Assembly: GCA_003290165.1 (NCBI GenBank) | Contig: QNQO01007575.1 | Location: 372,001-436,000, forward strand | Reading direction: 5' to 3' | Origin: Berberis thunbergii | Lineage: Eukaryota > Streptophyta > Magnoliopsida > Ranunculales > Berberidaceae | DNA length: 64,000 nucleotides | In this document: one piece after another, positions 36,301 to 49,000 of the stretch | How the letters are laid out: every line of letters begins with the position of its first letter | How positions within the stretch are numbered: position 1 is the first letter of the stretch | Position numbers and translations under genes: made by a program | Notes under the pieces: generated by a model | Database searches by the model: none | Seen by the model: only the letters and a program-made list of their open reading frames with translations | What the model was told of the DNA's origin: nothing

Positions 36301-39300
36301 CTCCTCATTTCAGATAATGATCCATCCTGCCCCTCTAAGCATTTGATCTCACTCGATGGAACAAGCAACCTAGTCGTTATAACATTATCTTCATCTGAAC
36401 AAAGATCTACAATCCGACTCTGGATATGCAACAAAGCTTCTTGAGCTGGAAAAAGCTCATCGTCGGGCCCCTAGCAGATAGAGAAACCAAAAAACTCATC
36501 ATTGTTTCAACCATAACATAGAATCACAAGTCTAAGCGACCAAAACACAGAGCTGGTCAACTTCACAACTAAGTATCAATATCAAATGCACATAAAAAAA
36601 ATTTAATAATAAAAACGAGCCACTGTCAAGAAAACATATTCATCATGAACTGATGTTTCATACTTGAATAACAGGAGAAATTTAGATCTCGAATCAGGCT
36701 TTTGTTTGTCATTTCTGTGGGTAGAACATAACACTCGCGGTAGAAGATTCCATGAACAATAGCACAATAAAAAATGGCCAAAAAATAGGACACAAGGATT
36801 CACATTGCAAAAAATCAAGATCTATTTGATGGCCTTGTGCTCAAGAAGCATGGAACCATATTCTCTATCTTTTTGGGATGTCTTGGGTCATGCTTAGGTT
36901 TTGTATTGACATCTACATCATGGAAGTTTAAGGCATTCTCAAGAGCTAGGTCTGTGCTACGGAGCTATATTGGCTCCATCCAGGCTACAGACCTTTTCCG
37001 GAAGAAAAAAGGTTTTTTTTTCCTTTGAGAGAATTAAAATGTCATTTTGCCTTCAGTACTAAACCTGAAATTTTGGAAGACAGTAGAAACCAAACTACTA
37101 GATGGAACACGTTTTTACAATGAGATTAAAAAAAGGCTTCTGTATAGCATATTAACTAAACAAAACTGTATTTATTGCCTCATCTAACAGTGCCTAAAGC
37201 TACTATCAAAACGAGGAATGCGTGTAACAGGTTACTGGTGAAAGAGTATCAATTGTTATCAGTTAATTGAAAGATAGTTTACTTCGTTAATGGCTGGAAA
37301 TAAACTATGAAAATCCCAAGGTAAAATATATTAAACTCATTTTTCGTGTTAAGGTTTCAAAACAAGCATCAAGACACAACTTCCTGGAATCAGATAACAC
37401 TGATATATATTTTCCCCAATAGTTAGAAGGATGAGAGCCATGTACATATGCATTTCAAAATGATGCACAACTCAGAAACTTCAGTTATTCAAATGTAATG
37501 CCCGTCAACTGGAGTGAAAGAAAAGAGAAAAATAACCAAATACCTCATCAGAGCAAACAACAATTATCCGTTCATCTGCTTCTGGCTCGAGATCTGTAAC
37601 CCTGACATCTACACCAACATCACCTCGAAGCAGTTCTATAATGCCATCTGTCTCTCCCATAACTTTGTCAACCTTGTCATTTGGACACAGTATTCGAAAC
37701 ACAATGTCTTGAACATGAAATGGCTGTGTATCTTTTCCCATTGATGTAACTCCAGAGTCAAATGGGTAACCAGATGACTGTGAGGCAAATGAATTGATTC
37801 TGCCATTTGTCATGCCAACAGCAGGTCGTTGGCTAAAAGGAGGTGCGTCCAGGGGTCGTTGACCAAAAGGAGGCTCGTTCAGAGGTCGTTGACCAAAAGG
37901 AGGCGCATCCAGGGGTCTTTGACCAAAGGGAGGCGCATCCAGGGGTTGTTGACCAAAAGGAGGTGCTTCCAGGGGTCGTTGACCAAAAGGAGGTGCGTCC
38001 AGTTGATGTTGAATACTGTTCACATTAGGAGCAAAATCATCATGAGGAAAAAATCGCTCGGGCGTTCCTTGGAAAGGACCACGTTCACGAAGTTGGCTTT
38101 CTCTTAGTCGTGAGGATATAATAGCAATAGCTTTCTTCACGCCATCACTGTGCCCTACAACCTGTAGAAAGGAAGTTGACCTAAGAACTCCAACGAAAAT
38201 CATATATATTATTCAAATGCATGTGATGCTAATCAAAGGAATTCAGCAGATAGAAAACATAGTATTAATTATAATGGAAATCTCTTGCCCCATCACCCAA
38301 CCCCAATATAAGGGGAAAAAGATGCTACTTCAACACAGTCAAAGTCCCCAAATAGTAAGCCTTATTAAGAAAATTCCTATCCACCTCTAAAGTTCATCAA
38401 TATATGCTCTGCAGCCTATCGAAATGTGCAGGCGTTGAGCCCCAAAATGTCTAACCATTTTTAGAAAACATATTGTGGTATATTGTTTCTAGGACAATTA
38501 GAGGCATTTCTTAGTATATCCATATTAACCTTTTCCTCTAAACAAGAAAGAAAGATCAACATGCCTTTTCAGTGCTAGCACAAACAAGTAGTTAGTCTAA
38601 TTCAGGAATCGAGGCATTTGGGGCTTTAAAGGCGAGGCTAATCTCAAGCAATTGAGATGTAAGACTTGAATTTACAAAAAAAGGCATCTAATCAATCATG
38701 AAAATGAGTGCGGATTATCTCAATCACTGAAGTTGCCAAGCTGAACTAAAGTATCCAACCAAATAACAATAGTAAAACGATTATCATGATAAAATATAAG
38801 CTAAGAAAAGCATCAATGTGGCATAACTTCACAACTTACATAACATAAAACTCACGTCTTCACAAGTTCATAAAACGAAAAACATAACATGACAAAAGAA
38901 TAATCTAACATGGCCCATAGATAATAACTCCTATTAGAGACAAGGTTTAAGCCTTAGGGTTTAGCGAAAAAAGTCATTCTTGACCATTGGATCTATTAGA
39001 AACGAGGTTAAGCCTCCCGATTGGGGGCCTACGCTTGCTCCTCAACTCATGCATCGATTTACCAAAATTACCCCCACTATCCCACTTCCTTCTATTCAAA
39101 AGGCGAGCATCCAGAAATATTCCACCATGGTTAGGGTAGTCAAACCAAGTCAAACCAACTCTCATATGAGCTCCCGGCGGTTCATTCATCTGACCTTAGA
39201 CTAGGGCAACTTTTGATTCTGCAATATTTTGTTCATTAATCACTCCAAGTTTAGTTCACTCCACCAAAAACTTGGGTTTGTAAGGAATCTAGTAGTAAGT

Positions 39301-42300
39301 ACATCTTCTTATTCCATATTTAGTTAGAACAACTTTTTAGTTTACCGATGATCATTCTTTAGTAATTACCTTGTTTTGAACATCTCAGTGGGACACTAGT
39401 ATGTGGATTGCATGACTATATCCAAGGAAGCACAGACTCTCCAAATAATTTGTCGTATTCGTGTCTGACACGTATTTGACACGACACTCGCTCGACACGC
39501 CTCTGACACGCGTTTGACACTTGGTCAACGTGTCGGCAGGTGTTGCACACATGGTCAATGGGGTCAACATGTCGGACACACCTCCGATACACCCAAAACT
39601 TGGTCAGGACACGGTCAAGACTCATAAAACAATTTTTTTTAATTTTTACTTTTAGATATTTGCAAATAACCACCTAATTTAGTGAATGACTCTTTCAAAT
39701 GCGATTTAAGACAAATAGTACAAAAAGAAACTAAAGCATAGAGTAGTTTATGCCTTTTAAACTTTGCTTCTTCTTCTTCTCTCATTTGCTTTTTTTTCCT
39801 CTACTTCTTCACTATACTTTTTCTCTACTTTATTTTTTTGTTGCAACAGAGTGTCATCTTCTTCAAACACTCTAGGAAGGCATTTTATAATATTATTATT
39901 TATGTTTATATAATTTATTACAAAATATGACGTGTCGACGTGTCCCCGAGTCTTAGTTTTTTTAAATTGTCGAGTCGACGTGTTGTGTCATGTCTATGTC
40001 CGACACAACGCGCTTGTCCGTGTCCATGCATCCTTGTGCATATCAAATCGTTGAAGCCTCATCCCTATATTGCGAGACTTAAGCCTCAATACTAAAATGG
40101 ATAGCCTCGAGTTGAGGCGAGGCGAGGCTCAAATAGCAAGTCCTAAAAGATATATAAAAGAATAAGTAAATGTATATCTCTTTTTTTGAGTTATATTCAA
40201 GAGTTCCCATAGCTTGCTTATGAATTCAGTTTATTGTGGCAACCTATATTAATCCATGTGACAAGATCAGTACTCGTACCTTGGATGGACTATCATTTTG
40301 ACATCATGAGTATCACATCATTGAAACCTAGCTTTGTTGCTAGGATCTTAGCAATATAGTTTATTGTGACTAGTTAAGATACTACCACTGACTGAAGCCA
40401 CAACAATAACTAGAGGAATCAAATTTGATTTACATCTCCACTATCAAAATCTTGATAGCCAAAAAATTTCAAGGACGTTTGGACTATGAAACTTTTGTTA
40501 CAGAGGCAAAGAGTAAAAGCAAGAAAAATTAACGCCTTGGATCAATCAATCTTTGCATGTTAAATCAAAATGGAAATTCTACTCATCACATACACCTCTC
40601 TCAATGCCAAATTGAAATATTGTAATTCTCGCAATGTAATTTGCTCCTCTGCCACTAAATTTGACAGGAAAACTAAACTAAAGCCGTGTGTGGAACCTTC
40701 ACATATCAAAATCATACTCTCAAGTTAGGCCTTGGAATATCAAGAAGCCTCACGTTTGATGGGAATTCTTGGAAGGAAATTGTAGATGGGATGTGGTCTG
40801 TAGGTCAGGGGATCAGTACGTTGGGATTATACCAAACTGGAAGATTGGTGGTTATCTGATATGGGATTTGTTAGGGTTGAAAACCGAACCGACGGTTCGA
40901 TTTTTGCCCAAACCGAGAACTGAACCGACTTAATTAAACCGCAAACCGATCTTAATTTATTTAAACCGCAAACTGAACCGACCAACTAAAATATTAGTAA
41001 AATCGAACCAAACCGACCGACTAAATTAAACATATTATAGTATTTTTACATATCATATAAATATTTATTATATATTCAATCGGTTTGGTTTTGTCAGTCA
41101 AAATCACTTTAAAACCGAAAATCGAACCGACCATATTGGTTTCAAATTTTCTAAACCGAAACCGATCACAACCAAACCGATCGGTTCAATTTTGATTTGT
41201 TCAATCGATTTAGTCGGTTTTTTAATTCAACCCTAGGATTTCTGGTATTTTTTCCAATGCAAAATAACTAAATTTTGTTATCAACAAAAGAAACATGGCA
41301 TGTCAGTATGGCACTCTTTCCACTTAAATCGAAAACGATATGAAGATCTACCAACCAACCACAAATTACTTTATTTAAGTATAGAAGTTTAGTGAATTGA
41401 CTTCCTCGCCTCAATCTCCAATACCAATTTCGAACTAATCTAGTTATTTGCATAATACATCAAATTACTCTACTAAATAATAAGGCTAAAAAATAAATTG
41501 AAACAAGTAAGCTATCTAAAACTAAGGAATGAGATTTTGCAAAATCTCAGCGAAAATTTCGTTTTTTGAATTTACGAAAAGAAAATTTTTCTTTTTTGAA
41601 AAAATTTAGAAGGTTTTTGTAAATTTTGGGGTTTTTATGTAAATTTCGTAAAAATAAAAAAATCAGTTACCAAAAATTACATTTTTTTGAAATTTTTTTA
41701 GGTTTTTTCATTAATTATGGGCGCTTTTAATTATCATTTCTTCTAATTATTTATTGATTTTTGAAACCACCCCCTGATTTTCTAATTGTCATTTCTTTTT
41801 TCTAATTTATATTAATTTCAAGTTTGCTTCATTTAATGTGTTTAATAAATTTATTTACTTGCATCTTATTTTTTTCACATATTTCATATATCTTCGAAAT
41901 TTATTATATGTATTTCATGTATCATCAAAATTTTTACGTTTTTCTTTACACAGCAAAATATTTCTTGAAATATTTCCTAAAATCAGGAGACCAAAATTAA
42001 CTTGAACGTTCCATGGAACTGTGCCAGGAATAACGAAATCACAGTTCTTGTCTACAACTGATGTTCTCAATATAATACAAGTACAACTTCCTCCAACAAT
42101 GGTAATGGGTTCGGACTAGGAGACAAATTAATGATCCAATCCACACCAAAGCTGGTAACCTTTGATTTTAATGGACAAATTAATGATCCAACTCCATACC
42201 TAAGTTGTTAACCTTTGATTTCACTTAATCTAACGACTGAACAAACGCATATTTTCTCCGATTTGAGGTTCTGAAATCATCAATTTGAACAAGGGAGGAT

Positions 42301-44626
42301 AGAACTTTGTGGAAGCAAATTATCAATGAAAAATGAAAATATGGCTTGCTTGACTTTGGTTGGTTCACCAATAAAACTAAGCTCCCATAAGGTTGTGCCT
42401 TATGGTTGTAGTGATGAACCTTAGGTAGAGTTTCCAACTGCATGTTTTGTTTCAAATGGGAAAGGGAGACCGTATCAGCTTTTGAGCAACAATTGGATTA
42501 GTGATCAATCTCTTCAAAATAGATACAAGTAGGTCTTTGTACTAACTAGAAATTAAAGAGGTTCCATCGTCGAGTTTGCTATCACAACAATGATATCGTC
42601 TGGAACCTCAACCTTAGAGGGGGGGTCAAAGATTTAAAGATTGAAGAAATGATAGATATTCTGCAGATCCCGGACAATGTCTCGATGGGAGAAAAGGGAA
42701 GACAAGATTTAGGATCACAAAAGCAGCAAGTTCAAGGGGAAAGACTTCTTCAACAAATTGGTTACCAACAAAAATCAAGCAACCACCACAGGCAGTCAGG
42801 CACGTTATCCATTTTCTCGATATCCTTCGCGGATTCATTTTTCTGGAAAAAAAAAAACACTCTCCCATGACAAAAAATTTTCCTTTGGACTCTCAGTCAT
42901 GGGAGAATTTTGACAATCGACAATCTAGCAAAAAGGGCCTTAATCATCACCAATCATTGCCCCTTTGTGAAGCAGAAATGGAAAGCATCGAGCATTTGTT
43001 CTTTCAATATCCACTCACTCAAGCTATCTGGGCCTACACCGCATATGAAACAAGGTGGAATGTTGTTCCCAACTCTGTTTGCAACCTGGGATCAACAGTC
43101 TAGATCCCTCTCTCCAACTAAAAGATGGATTCGGACAGGCTCCTTCTCATTGTTTTGTGGACCATATGGTAGGAAAGGTACAGCAGGCTGCTCAACAGCA
43201 AGAAAATTGAGCTGCAAGGGTTATAAACATGATCAAGATCATGTCCATTCAGTTGGCATTAGCTTGGGGAATGGCCCCATACTCTTTACCCAATCCAGAG
43301 CTGCTGTAGCAGTGGGATAGTCTCATTTGTGAAATGTAGTTTGATTGTACTTTTCCTGTTTTTTTTTTCTTCTCACTTTGTGCTTTTTTCTTTCTCTGAG
43401 CTTCTCACTCAGTTTGTTCCTGTGTATTTGGTTCTTAATACCGATGTTTTATTTATCCAAAAAAGGAGGACGAAAAAATTGTTGTAACAGTTAAGGATAA
43501 AACATGATATACTTACAGGATCAGCCCCAAAAGGTGGAGGTTTGCCTTTTGCACGAGGACTAGCATGAAGCAACGGGGTATTTTGAATTTTTTATCACTG
43601 CTTAATCAGAAGGGATAATGTTTTATTCTTATTGTTTTTAGGAAAATTCTGGTGTCATTTTCACAGTTCGTCCATTTCTCCTTGGGCAATTTAAGTTTCT
43701 GTTATCAAGACAATAGAATACAAAATTTCTAATAACAATCTTACTGCAAAAACAAATGAAAATACATCAATCAAACACAACATTGCTTTCATTAATTATG
43801 AGACTTTTGTAACCTCTCTCCATTACCACCTTGACCTAACCTAGCTATGTGCATAATCACCAAACTCGTCAAGAATCTCAACTACACAAGAACGCTAAAT
43901 AACAATTAAACAAACAAGATAACTAAATCCGATATTCACAAGAAGCTATAATACCTGTACAACTTCCTCCGTCAATGCCACACATCGCGGCAAATTATGA
44001 GCTCTGGGCAGGACTCTAATCTGAGTCTTGGTCTCCATCCTCATTTGCTCGATAATCTTCCCTCCTTTCCCCAACAAACTTCCTACATTGACCTTTGCCA
44101 CCACAAGCCTCGTCGCAACCCGCCCTCCACCACCACGAGGACCACCGAAATTCTCCTCATCCTCACCACCATCAAATCCAAACCCAAACACAGAATCACT
44201 CTCCAGAATCCTTTCATGAATCATAAACAACGCCTCCTGCGCCGGACACAGCTGCGGAACCCGGCCTTCAGGGTCACGGTGCTGAACGTCAGAGATCTCA
44301 ATAATCCTCTCCTCATCACCCAGAACCAATTCATGAACATTCACCCACGCCCCCGTTTCTTGCCGAATCGCCTTGATTATGCTCCCCGCCTTCCCAATCA
44401 CTCCCCCTGCCTTGCTATCGGGACAGAGGATTCGATAACTGGTCGACACAGTCGCCGATTGAGGAGGTGGCGGTGGTGGCGGATGGGGAAGATGTTGAAA
44501 CCCATTATTGATTCTTCCACCACCACCCCCGCGACGTTGTTGATTGTTGTTGAATCTCGGTTTTGATCTCGCATCGAAACCTTGATCGAAAAAGAACTTT
44601 CTCTTCGACCGAGATCCTCTCTCCAT
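33394..44626 (-). CDS. RCF3: Five-KH-domain RNA-binding protein, RCF3/HOS5/SHI1 homologue
   Basis: Exons: 44626-43955, 38161-37544, 36470-36222, 34962-34735, 34561-34482, 34376-34274, 34128-34002 and 33596-33394. All have GT-AG joints with phases that fit, giving 759 residues. The start MERGSRSKRKFFFDQGFD matches the family N-terminus, followed by Gly- and Pro-rich stretches. KH1 about 61-135 (GGVIGKAGSIIKAIR), KH2 about 166-250 (GSLLGKGGKIIEQMR), KH3 about 377-455 (GXXG degraded), KH4 about 460-545 (LLVPSSEIKCLEG), KH5 about 615-690 (STLEVVIPE ... LLQGFILS). Arabidopsis RCF3/HOS5 is a nuclear KH protein in stress gene regulation and co-transcriptional RNA processing. Between KH2 and KH3 is a run of APPFGQRPLD decapeptides. 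The last exon is the least certain: an alternative acceptor 4 bp further on would end the protein much sooner. Intron 1 is 5.8 kb and full of elements. Confidence 0.9.
33486..33540. repeat. 24-bp tandem duplication in the last KH-gene exon
   Basis: TGCTTCAATGGAGGGAGGGA occurs twice in a row, encoding a repeated SLPP/IEAH-type stretch if the long last exon is translated. Confidence 0.85.
34165..34275. repeat. ~62-bp tandem duplication next to a splice donor
   Basis: ACTACAATTGATAAAGTAAA ... GCAACTCAGTTAC occurs twice in tandem. The right copy abuts the donor of the exon ending at 34274, so part of the donor-side intron is duplicated. Confidence 0.85.
35139..35956. mobile_element. MITE-like element with internal (ACC)n-rich tract
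   Basis: Inverted ends GGGCTCCGCTTGGTACATG (left) and GGCTCTGCTTGGTATACTGG (right, reverse complement), about 815 bp, in an intron of the RCF3 homologue. The interior at 35385-35815 is a long degenerate ACC/ACA trinucleotide tract. A diverged single end (GGCTCCACTTGGCTTGCCAT) also occurs near 4992. Confidence 0.6.
37829..38015 (-). repeat. Coding minisatellite: 30-bp unit, decapeptide APPFGQRPLD
   Basis: Six near-identical 30-bp units plus partial ones in exon 2 of the RCF3 homologue. They encode variants of APPFGQRPLD (APPFGQQPLD, EPPFGQRPLD, APPFSQRP). Low divergence between units suggests recent expansion or ongoing homogenisation. Confidence 0.95.
38600..40140. mobile_element. Composite repeat region, outer GAGGC-rich ends
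   Basis: GGCGAGGCTAATCTCAAGC near 38630 and GAGTTGAGGCGAGGCGAGGC near 40112 bracket the region. It holds a nested element at 39424-40035. Outer termini could not be paired with confidence. In intron 1 of the RCF3 homologue. Confidence 0.4.
39424..40035. mobile_element. Non-autonomous DNA element with (GACACG)-rich subtermini
   Basis: Ends AAGGAAGCACAGAC and AAGGATGCATGGAC (reverse complement of the right end). Both subterminal regions are dense in GACACG/CGTGTC repeats in opposite orientation, as expected for transposase-binding arrays. No clear target duplication. Confidence 0.5.
40872..41235. mobile_element. hAT-type MITE
   Basis: Starts TAGGGTTGAAAACCGAACCG; the right end reads TAGGGTTGAATTAAAAAACC in reverse complement. 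It is flanked by 8-bp duplicates GGATTTGT (40864-40871) and GGATTTCT (41236-41243). The interior is rich in AACCGA/TCGGTT repeats. 364 bp, in intron 1 of the RCF3 homologue. Confidence 0.85.
41244..42630. other. Intron 1 of the RCF3 homologue, no gene seen
   Basis: AT-rich, with a short local duplication of a phrase around 'aatgatccaa' near 42130 and 42184. No coding exon recognised. Confidence 0.5.
42640..43465 (+). mobile_element. 5'-truncated LINE, zf-RVT and 3' UTR
   Basis: Combining two plus-strand frames gives LTIDNLAKRALIITNHCP and LCEAEMESIEHLFFQYPLTQ then AIWAYTAYETRWN, the cysteine-containing C-terminus of plant LINE polymerases. A T-rich 3' UTR ends near TTATTTATCCAAAAAAG at 43463. 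It sits in intron 1 of the RCF3 homologue, antisense to it. Confidence 0.75.
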
Positions 44627-46012
44627 ACTCTGATAGATGGATGGAGAATTCGAGAGATAGTTAGGGTTTATTGGTGGGTTTTCGTTGTTCTCTTGAGCTC
44701 TGAAGTTTAGGGTTTTGGTTTTGCAAACAGAGTGTTTGAGAGAGAGAGAGCTCGGAGACCGAGTTAGATTCTAAGGGTTCAGAAGAAGAGTTAAGTCACG
44801 TAGACTTTGTTGTTGTTTGATTTTGATTTTTTCGAAGTTTCTGATTGGGCAACTTTTCATGGAAGATCTCATTTTATGATTTTCCGTGCACTACGCTTTG
44901 GGAAAAACTATGTTGTGTACTGGCAGATGACAGCACATAGTAAATAATAACTAAATATTTATCTATAAATTCAGTGAAAATACAAGTGCATCCACAATTG
45001 AAGACATTTTTTTTTTTTAATTTGTGTCATTCACCATTTTTATTTATTTATTAATTCATGATTGAAGGCTATACAATATTGTTGCCACTTAATATACCCG
45101 TCGCCTCCATCTCGAATGGAGACTTACTTTCGCTCAGGTCCATTACCTCCACCTCGCATGAAGACTTGCTTTCGCTCCATTTCAATCCATCTAAATAGCT
45201 ACATTCAATACCTGAATACTTATCAACGATAGCTTAATAATCGGGCGAAACTCACAAAAATCTAATCAGTGAGTTTCGAACCGTGACCTTTCACAAGAAA
45301 AGTGAATGTTCGGTCATGTCACTAACCACGTCAGAATGTAATATCACTAACCACTTCAGAATGTAATAGTGAGGGTACAAAAGAGAATCACAATAGAGTT
45401 TGTGAAGAGAATTGCCTAACGGCCTAATAAATGTCAGTCTACATTAAATGTAGTTGTTTGAATATTATCTGAAATATTTTAAATATGTTTATGTGCGAAT
45501 CTGAAGAGACAGTGGATAAAGTATTGATGAAGATTGGAATGATCAGGTTCCTGAGTTCTTTGCGAATAGAGGCATGAATAGAGAAAAACAAGACAAAGAG
45601 AATATGGACTGAGCAAAGAATAAACTGATCCACAAAAGAGTAAATATTTGCATTCAACATTTATTACTGTAATCCAAATGTGCATCAAGACTCTGTAAAA
45701 ACAAACCATCGATCAACAATTCACTTATCTGAAACTAAACAATATTCAAACAAATATAAATACAAGACCCACAACCAGAACAAGCAACCATTAATATTTA
45801 TTGACTTTAACATATCTGAACCTCTTATCTTCTTCTTCTTTCTTGAAACTGACTGGGTTCGAAATCACAAAGCAAAATGTTCCACTAAATAACATATTGA
45901 TGACAGAAAGAATGAACAACAAGATAGAAGCTCAACAGAGTGGGAAACAAGTCACTTTACAGACTTTTCTATGTTACAGACTGAGAGCAGTGAGATGGAA
46001 GTTATTCCTTTT
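44627..46012. other. Intergenic space: RCF3-homologue promoter and KLCR 3' flank
   Basis: Just upstream of the RCF3 start lies a GA-rich leader (GAGAGAGAGAGCTCGG near 44740). Further on are two related ~40-bp pieces (CTCCATCTCGAATGGAGACT and CTCCACCTCGCATGAAGACT near 45105 and 45150). No gene seen. Confidence 0.55.
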
Positions 46013-49000
46013 TTAACTTTTGAAACCCAAGCTAGACCACCTTTTAGTCACCTCTTTCTTCACCCTGTGAGAGTTAGAATCCATTAGGTTCGAGAGTGAT
46101 TTAGTGTTTTTGCTGCGAGTCCTGCCCGCTTCTTTCAGGAGTTCCCCTAGCCTTTTCTTCTCATCATCAACATCAGGATTTGCTGTGCCAAGTTTTTCTT
46201 CCCGCACCTTGAGAATGCTTTCCAACATTTCTATAGCATCTCCAACCCTGTAATAACAAAATATGACATTTACCTTAGTACGTGACCAATAAAATGGAGC
46301 TAAACGTTGCCAACTACCCATGTTACAGAGAATACTAGTACCATAGACACTATCTAAAATTTTCAACAATTTACTTTTTCATCCTCTTTTGCTTTTGCTT
46401 TTTCTTTTCACATGGTTACTCGTTCATTATGCTCTAATCATGGGATATTTTAAAGTGTGATACAACTTTAACACAACTCTATCTTAAACTACAACCTTCG
46501 TCAAGGCAAATGCTTCCATTTTACTCTTCCATTGTATCATTGTCATTTTCCCTTCTTTACAAGTTCAGATATTAGCATGACGGTCAAAAAAATGTTTCTG
46601 TTTTCATTTAGGAAGTCACCGTTCTAAACTATTAAGTGAACAATTTGATAGTAAATCTCAGCAGAGATTAAAAATAACGAGTAAGAGCATGCAAGAGAAA
46701 GTACTTTAGTCACAAGAAAGCTGCACTTTCATGGACACTGGATTATCTATTAGGTAGGATGTAGGACAAAGCCATCTTTTTTAATTACAAAATTAATGAA
46801 ATAATTATAAGTAGCTCTTATTATTATCTTAACCCCATTCTCTAAGAGAGTGAAGCTACTCCCTGCTGTTGCAGCAGTATTACCCTTCTGACAACCACAA
46901 ATCTTGCTACTACAAATCCTGGAGAACTTCAACTACCATACGTATTTCCTAATATTTGCAACTCTAATAAAAAGGGGTTTCATACATCTCTTCAGAAATG
47001 CAATAATTTTTTAACACTTTCAACAATTGCAGCACTCAAAGATTTCTGGCCACGGACTGGAGTAACTTAAATTGGAGCTGCTGGCAAACAGACCCTAAAT
47101 GCTGTTTAGAGATCCTCTTAATTCCTAATGACTTGTAATGACAATGAAGGGAAGACCACAATAAACTTAGGGAATTGGATCTCAGACCACAATCTGTAAT
47201 TGAGGCCGCATGAGTGTAGGGTTTCCTTAAAAACTTCTAATGATAATGAGAAGGCCAAATTAGAATTGAAAACAAAAACGATCATTTGCAGAACAACTTA
47301 ATATGAAAGAAGAAAGCTTACCGCCCCATGGCATCATAAACTGCTGCCAGATTGCTATATACCCCAAGAGTATCTGGATGACACGTCCCACACTCTTGTT
47401 CAAGTATCGTCTTTGCTTCTTCAAACAACTCAGCAGCCTCATCAATCTTGTACAATTGTACGCCCGCTAAACCCATCTGGTTCAACACAATCCCGAAGAA
47501 GGCAGATTTCTTCTCCCCGCTGGATCTAAGCTTTGCTACAGCACTCCCAAAAGAGCTCCAAGCCTCTGGATATCTCCCAACCATGTAAAGCATCACACCC
47601 ATCTGCGCTTCTATCCCTGCAATCGTACTTCGCTGCCCAGGTGCGTCTTCCAACAACTTCATAGACTTCTGCAAGAGCTTGAGCGCTTCTTCAGGCTCAT
47701 TAACAGCCTCATAGATAGCAGAGATTTCCATCATTCCACTGGCAATCTCCTCTCCTGTGGTCCCAGGCACTGGCTTCGCATATATCCTCAAGGCACTTTC
47801 ACAGTATGATTTAGACTCACGAAGCTTGCCTGTCTTGTGATATAGGCCAGCAAGGCGGACAAAGACTGATGCAACAGAAGGGTGGTTATCACCTTTGGTG
47901 GATTTGAAGACTGTAAGGGCCTTTTGGTAGGAGAAGACAGCTTCATCGTAGCGGCTAAGAGACAAGTATATATCACCAATACCGACGTCAATGGAAGCAA
48001 CATCATTATCTTGGCCATTAGCAATCATGGCCATGCTAGCAAGAACAAGGTGCTCCAGGGCAGTTTCATAATCTCCCTTGGCTTCACATATGAGGGCCAT
48101 CAGCCTGCGGTCAGCTGCTTCTTCAAGGGATGCAGGTGCACTGTGCTCATGGTGAATTTCAAGGGTCTTCTTGCAAAGCATTTCTGCCTCGTCTAATTGC
48201 ATAGCTTGAACATGGGCCTCAGCTAAGTACCTGTCATGTTTAAAATGTCAGTATGATTTTTTAGAAGATACTGCAGCCATTGCATGAGAAATCAATTGAA
48301 ATGCAGGACTGCAAACAAATTGAATCACAAACTCCCAGCTCACAATAGGCAGAACATTTATGTGAAATCAAGGTCATCTCCTTTTTACTAGAAATGTGGC
48401 ACGTACTATTTTCACCTAATTTAAGTATGCTTCTTAAGATTGTTTCCCTCAAAATGAAACAGATATTTGCTGAAGAAGGTCAATTTGACAATGAACAGTT
48501 TTTAAGATCTTATATTTTGAAATTTGAATGGGTGTACACTTTTCTTCTTCTTTCTACAAGCTTTAAGACTATCACACATCTTTCTATCTTTGTTTGGGGT
48601 TTTTTTCCTTTACCTTTCTTGTCTATGGTTTGAGGGGTTTCGGAAGGTGGTGGCAGATTTTGTGATTCAGTCACATTCTTAGATTCTATAATTTCAAAGG
48701 AACAAATACCGGAACTAAATAACAAGATCCTTATGTATAAGGTACCTATGGACAAGAACCATTTTGTTTAATCATGAAATGGAACCTAGAACTTCCATGT
48801 CGTAGAAAGACTGACCGTGTGGCACACCCCATATGCATGCTCCACTGAACATGGATTCACAATCCTAAAAGCAGGTTAAGATTTTTCTCACATGTATCAG
48901 AAAAATTTCTTATGGAAAAAGCTCAATATACAATAAAGAATCAAGGAATAAATGTATAAATAAATAATGTAAGAAAACCATTTTTTTTGTAATTCAAGAG

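Noticed and set aside
36837..37028. 63-residue plus-strand frame with a hydrophobic stretch
   Set aside because: Lies in an intron of the RCF3 homologue, with no family resemblance or supporting signals.
43997..44566. 189-residue plus-strand frame
   Set aside because: Antisense shadow of exon 1 of the RCF3 homologue.
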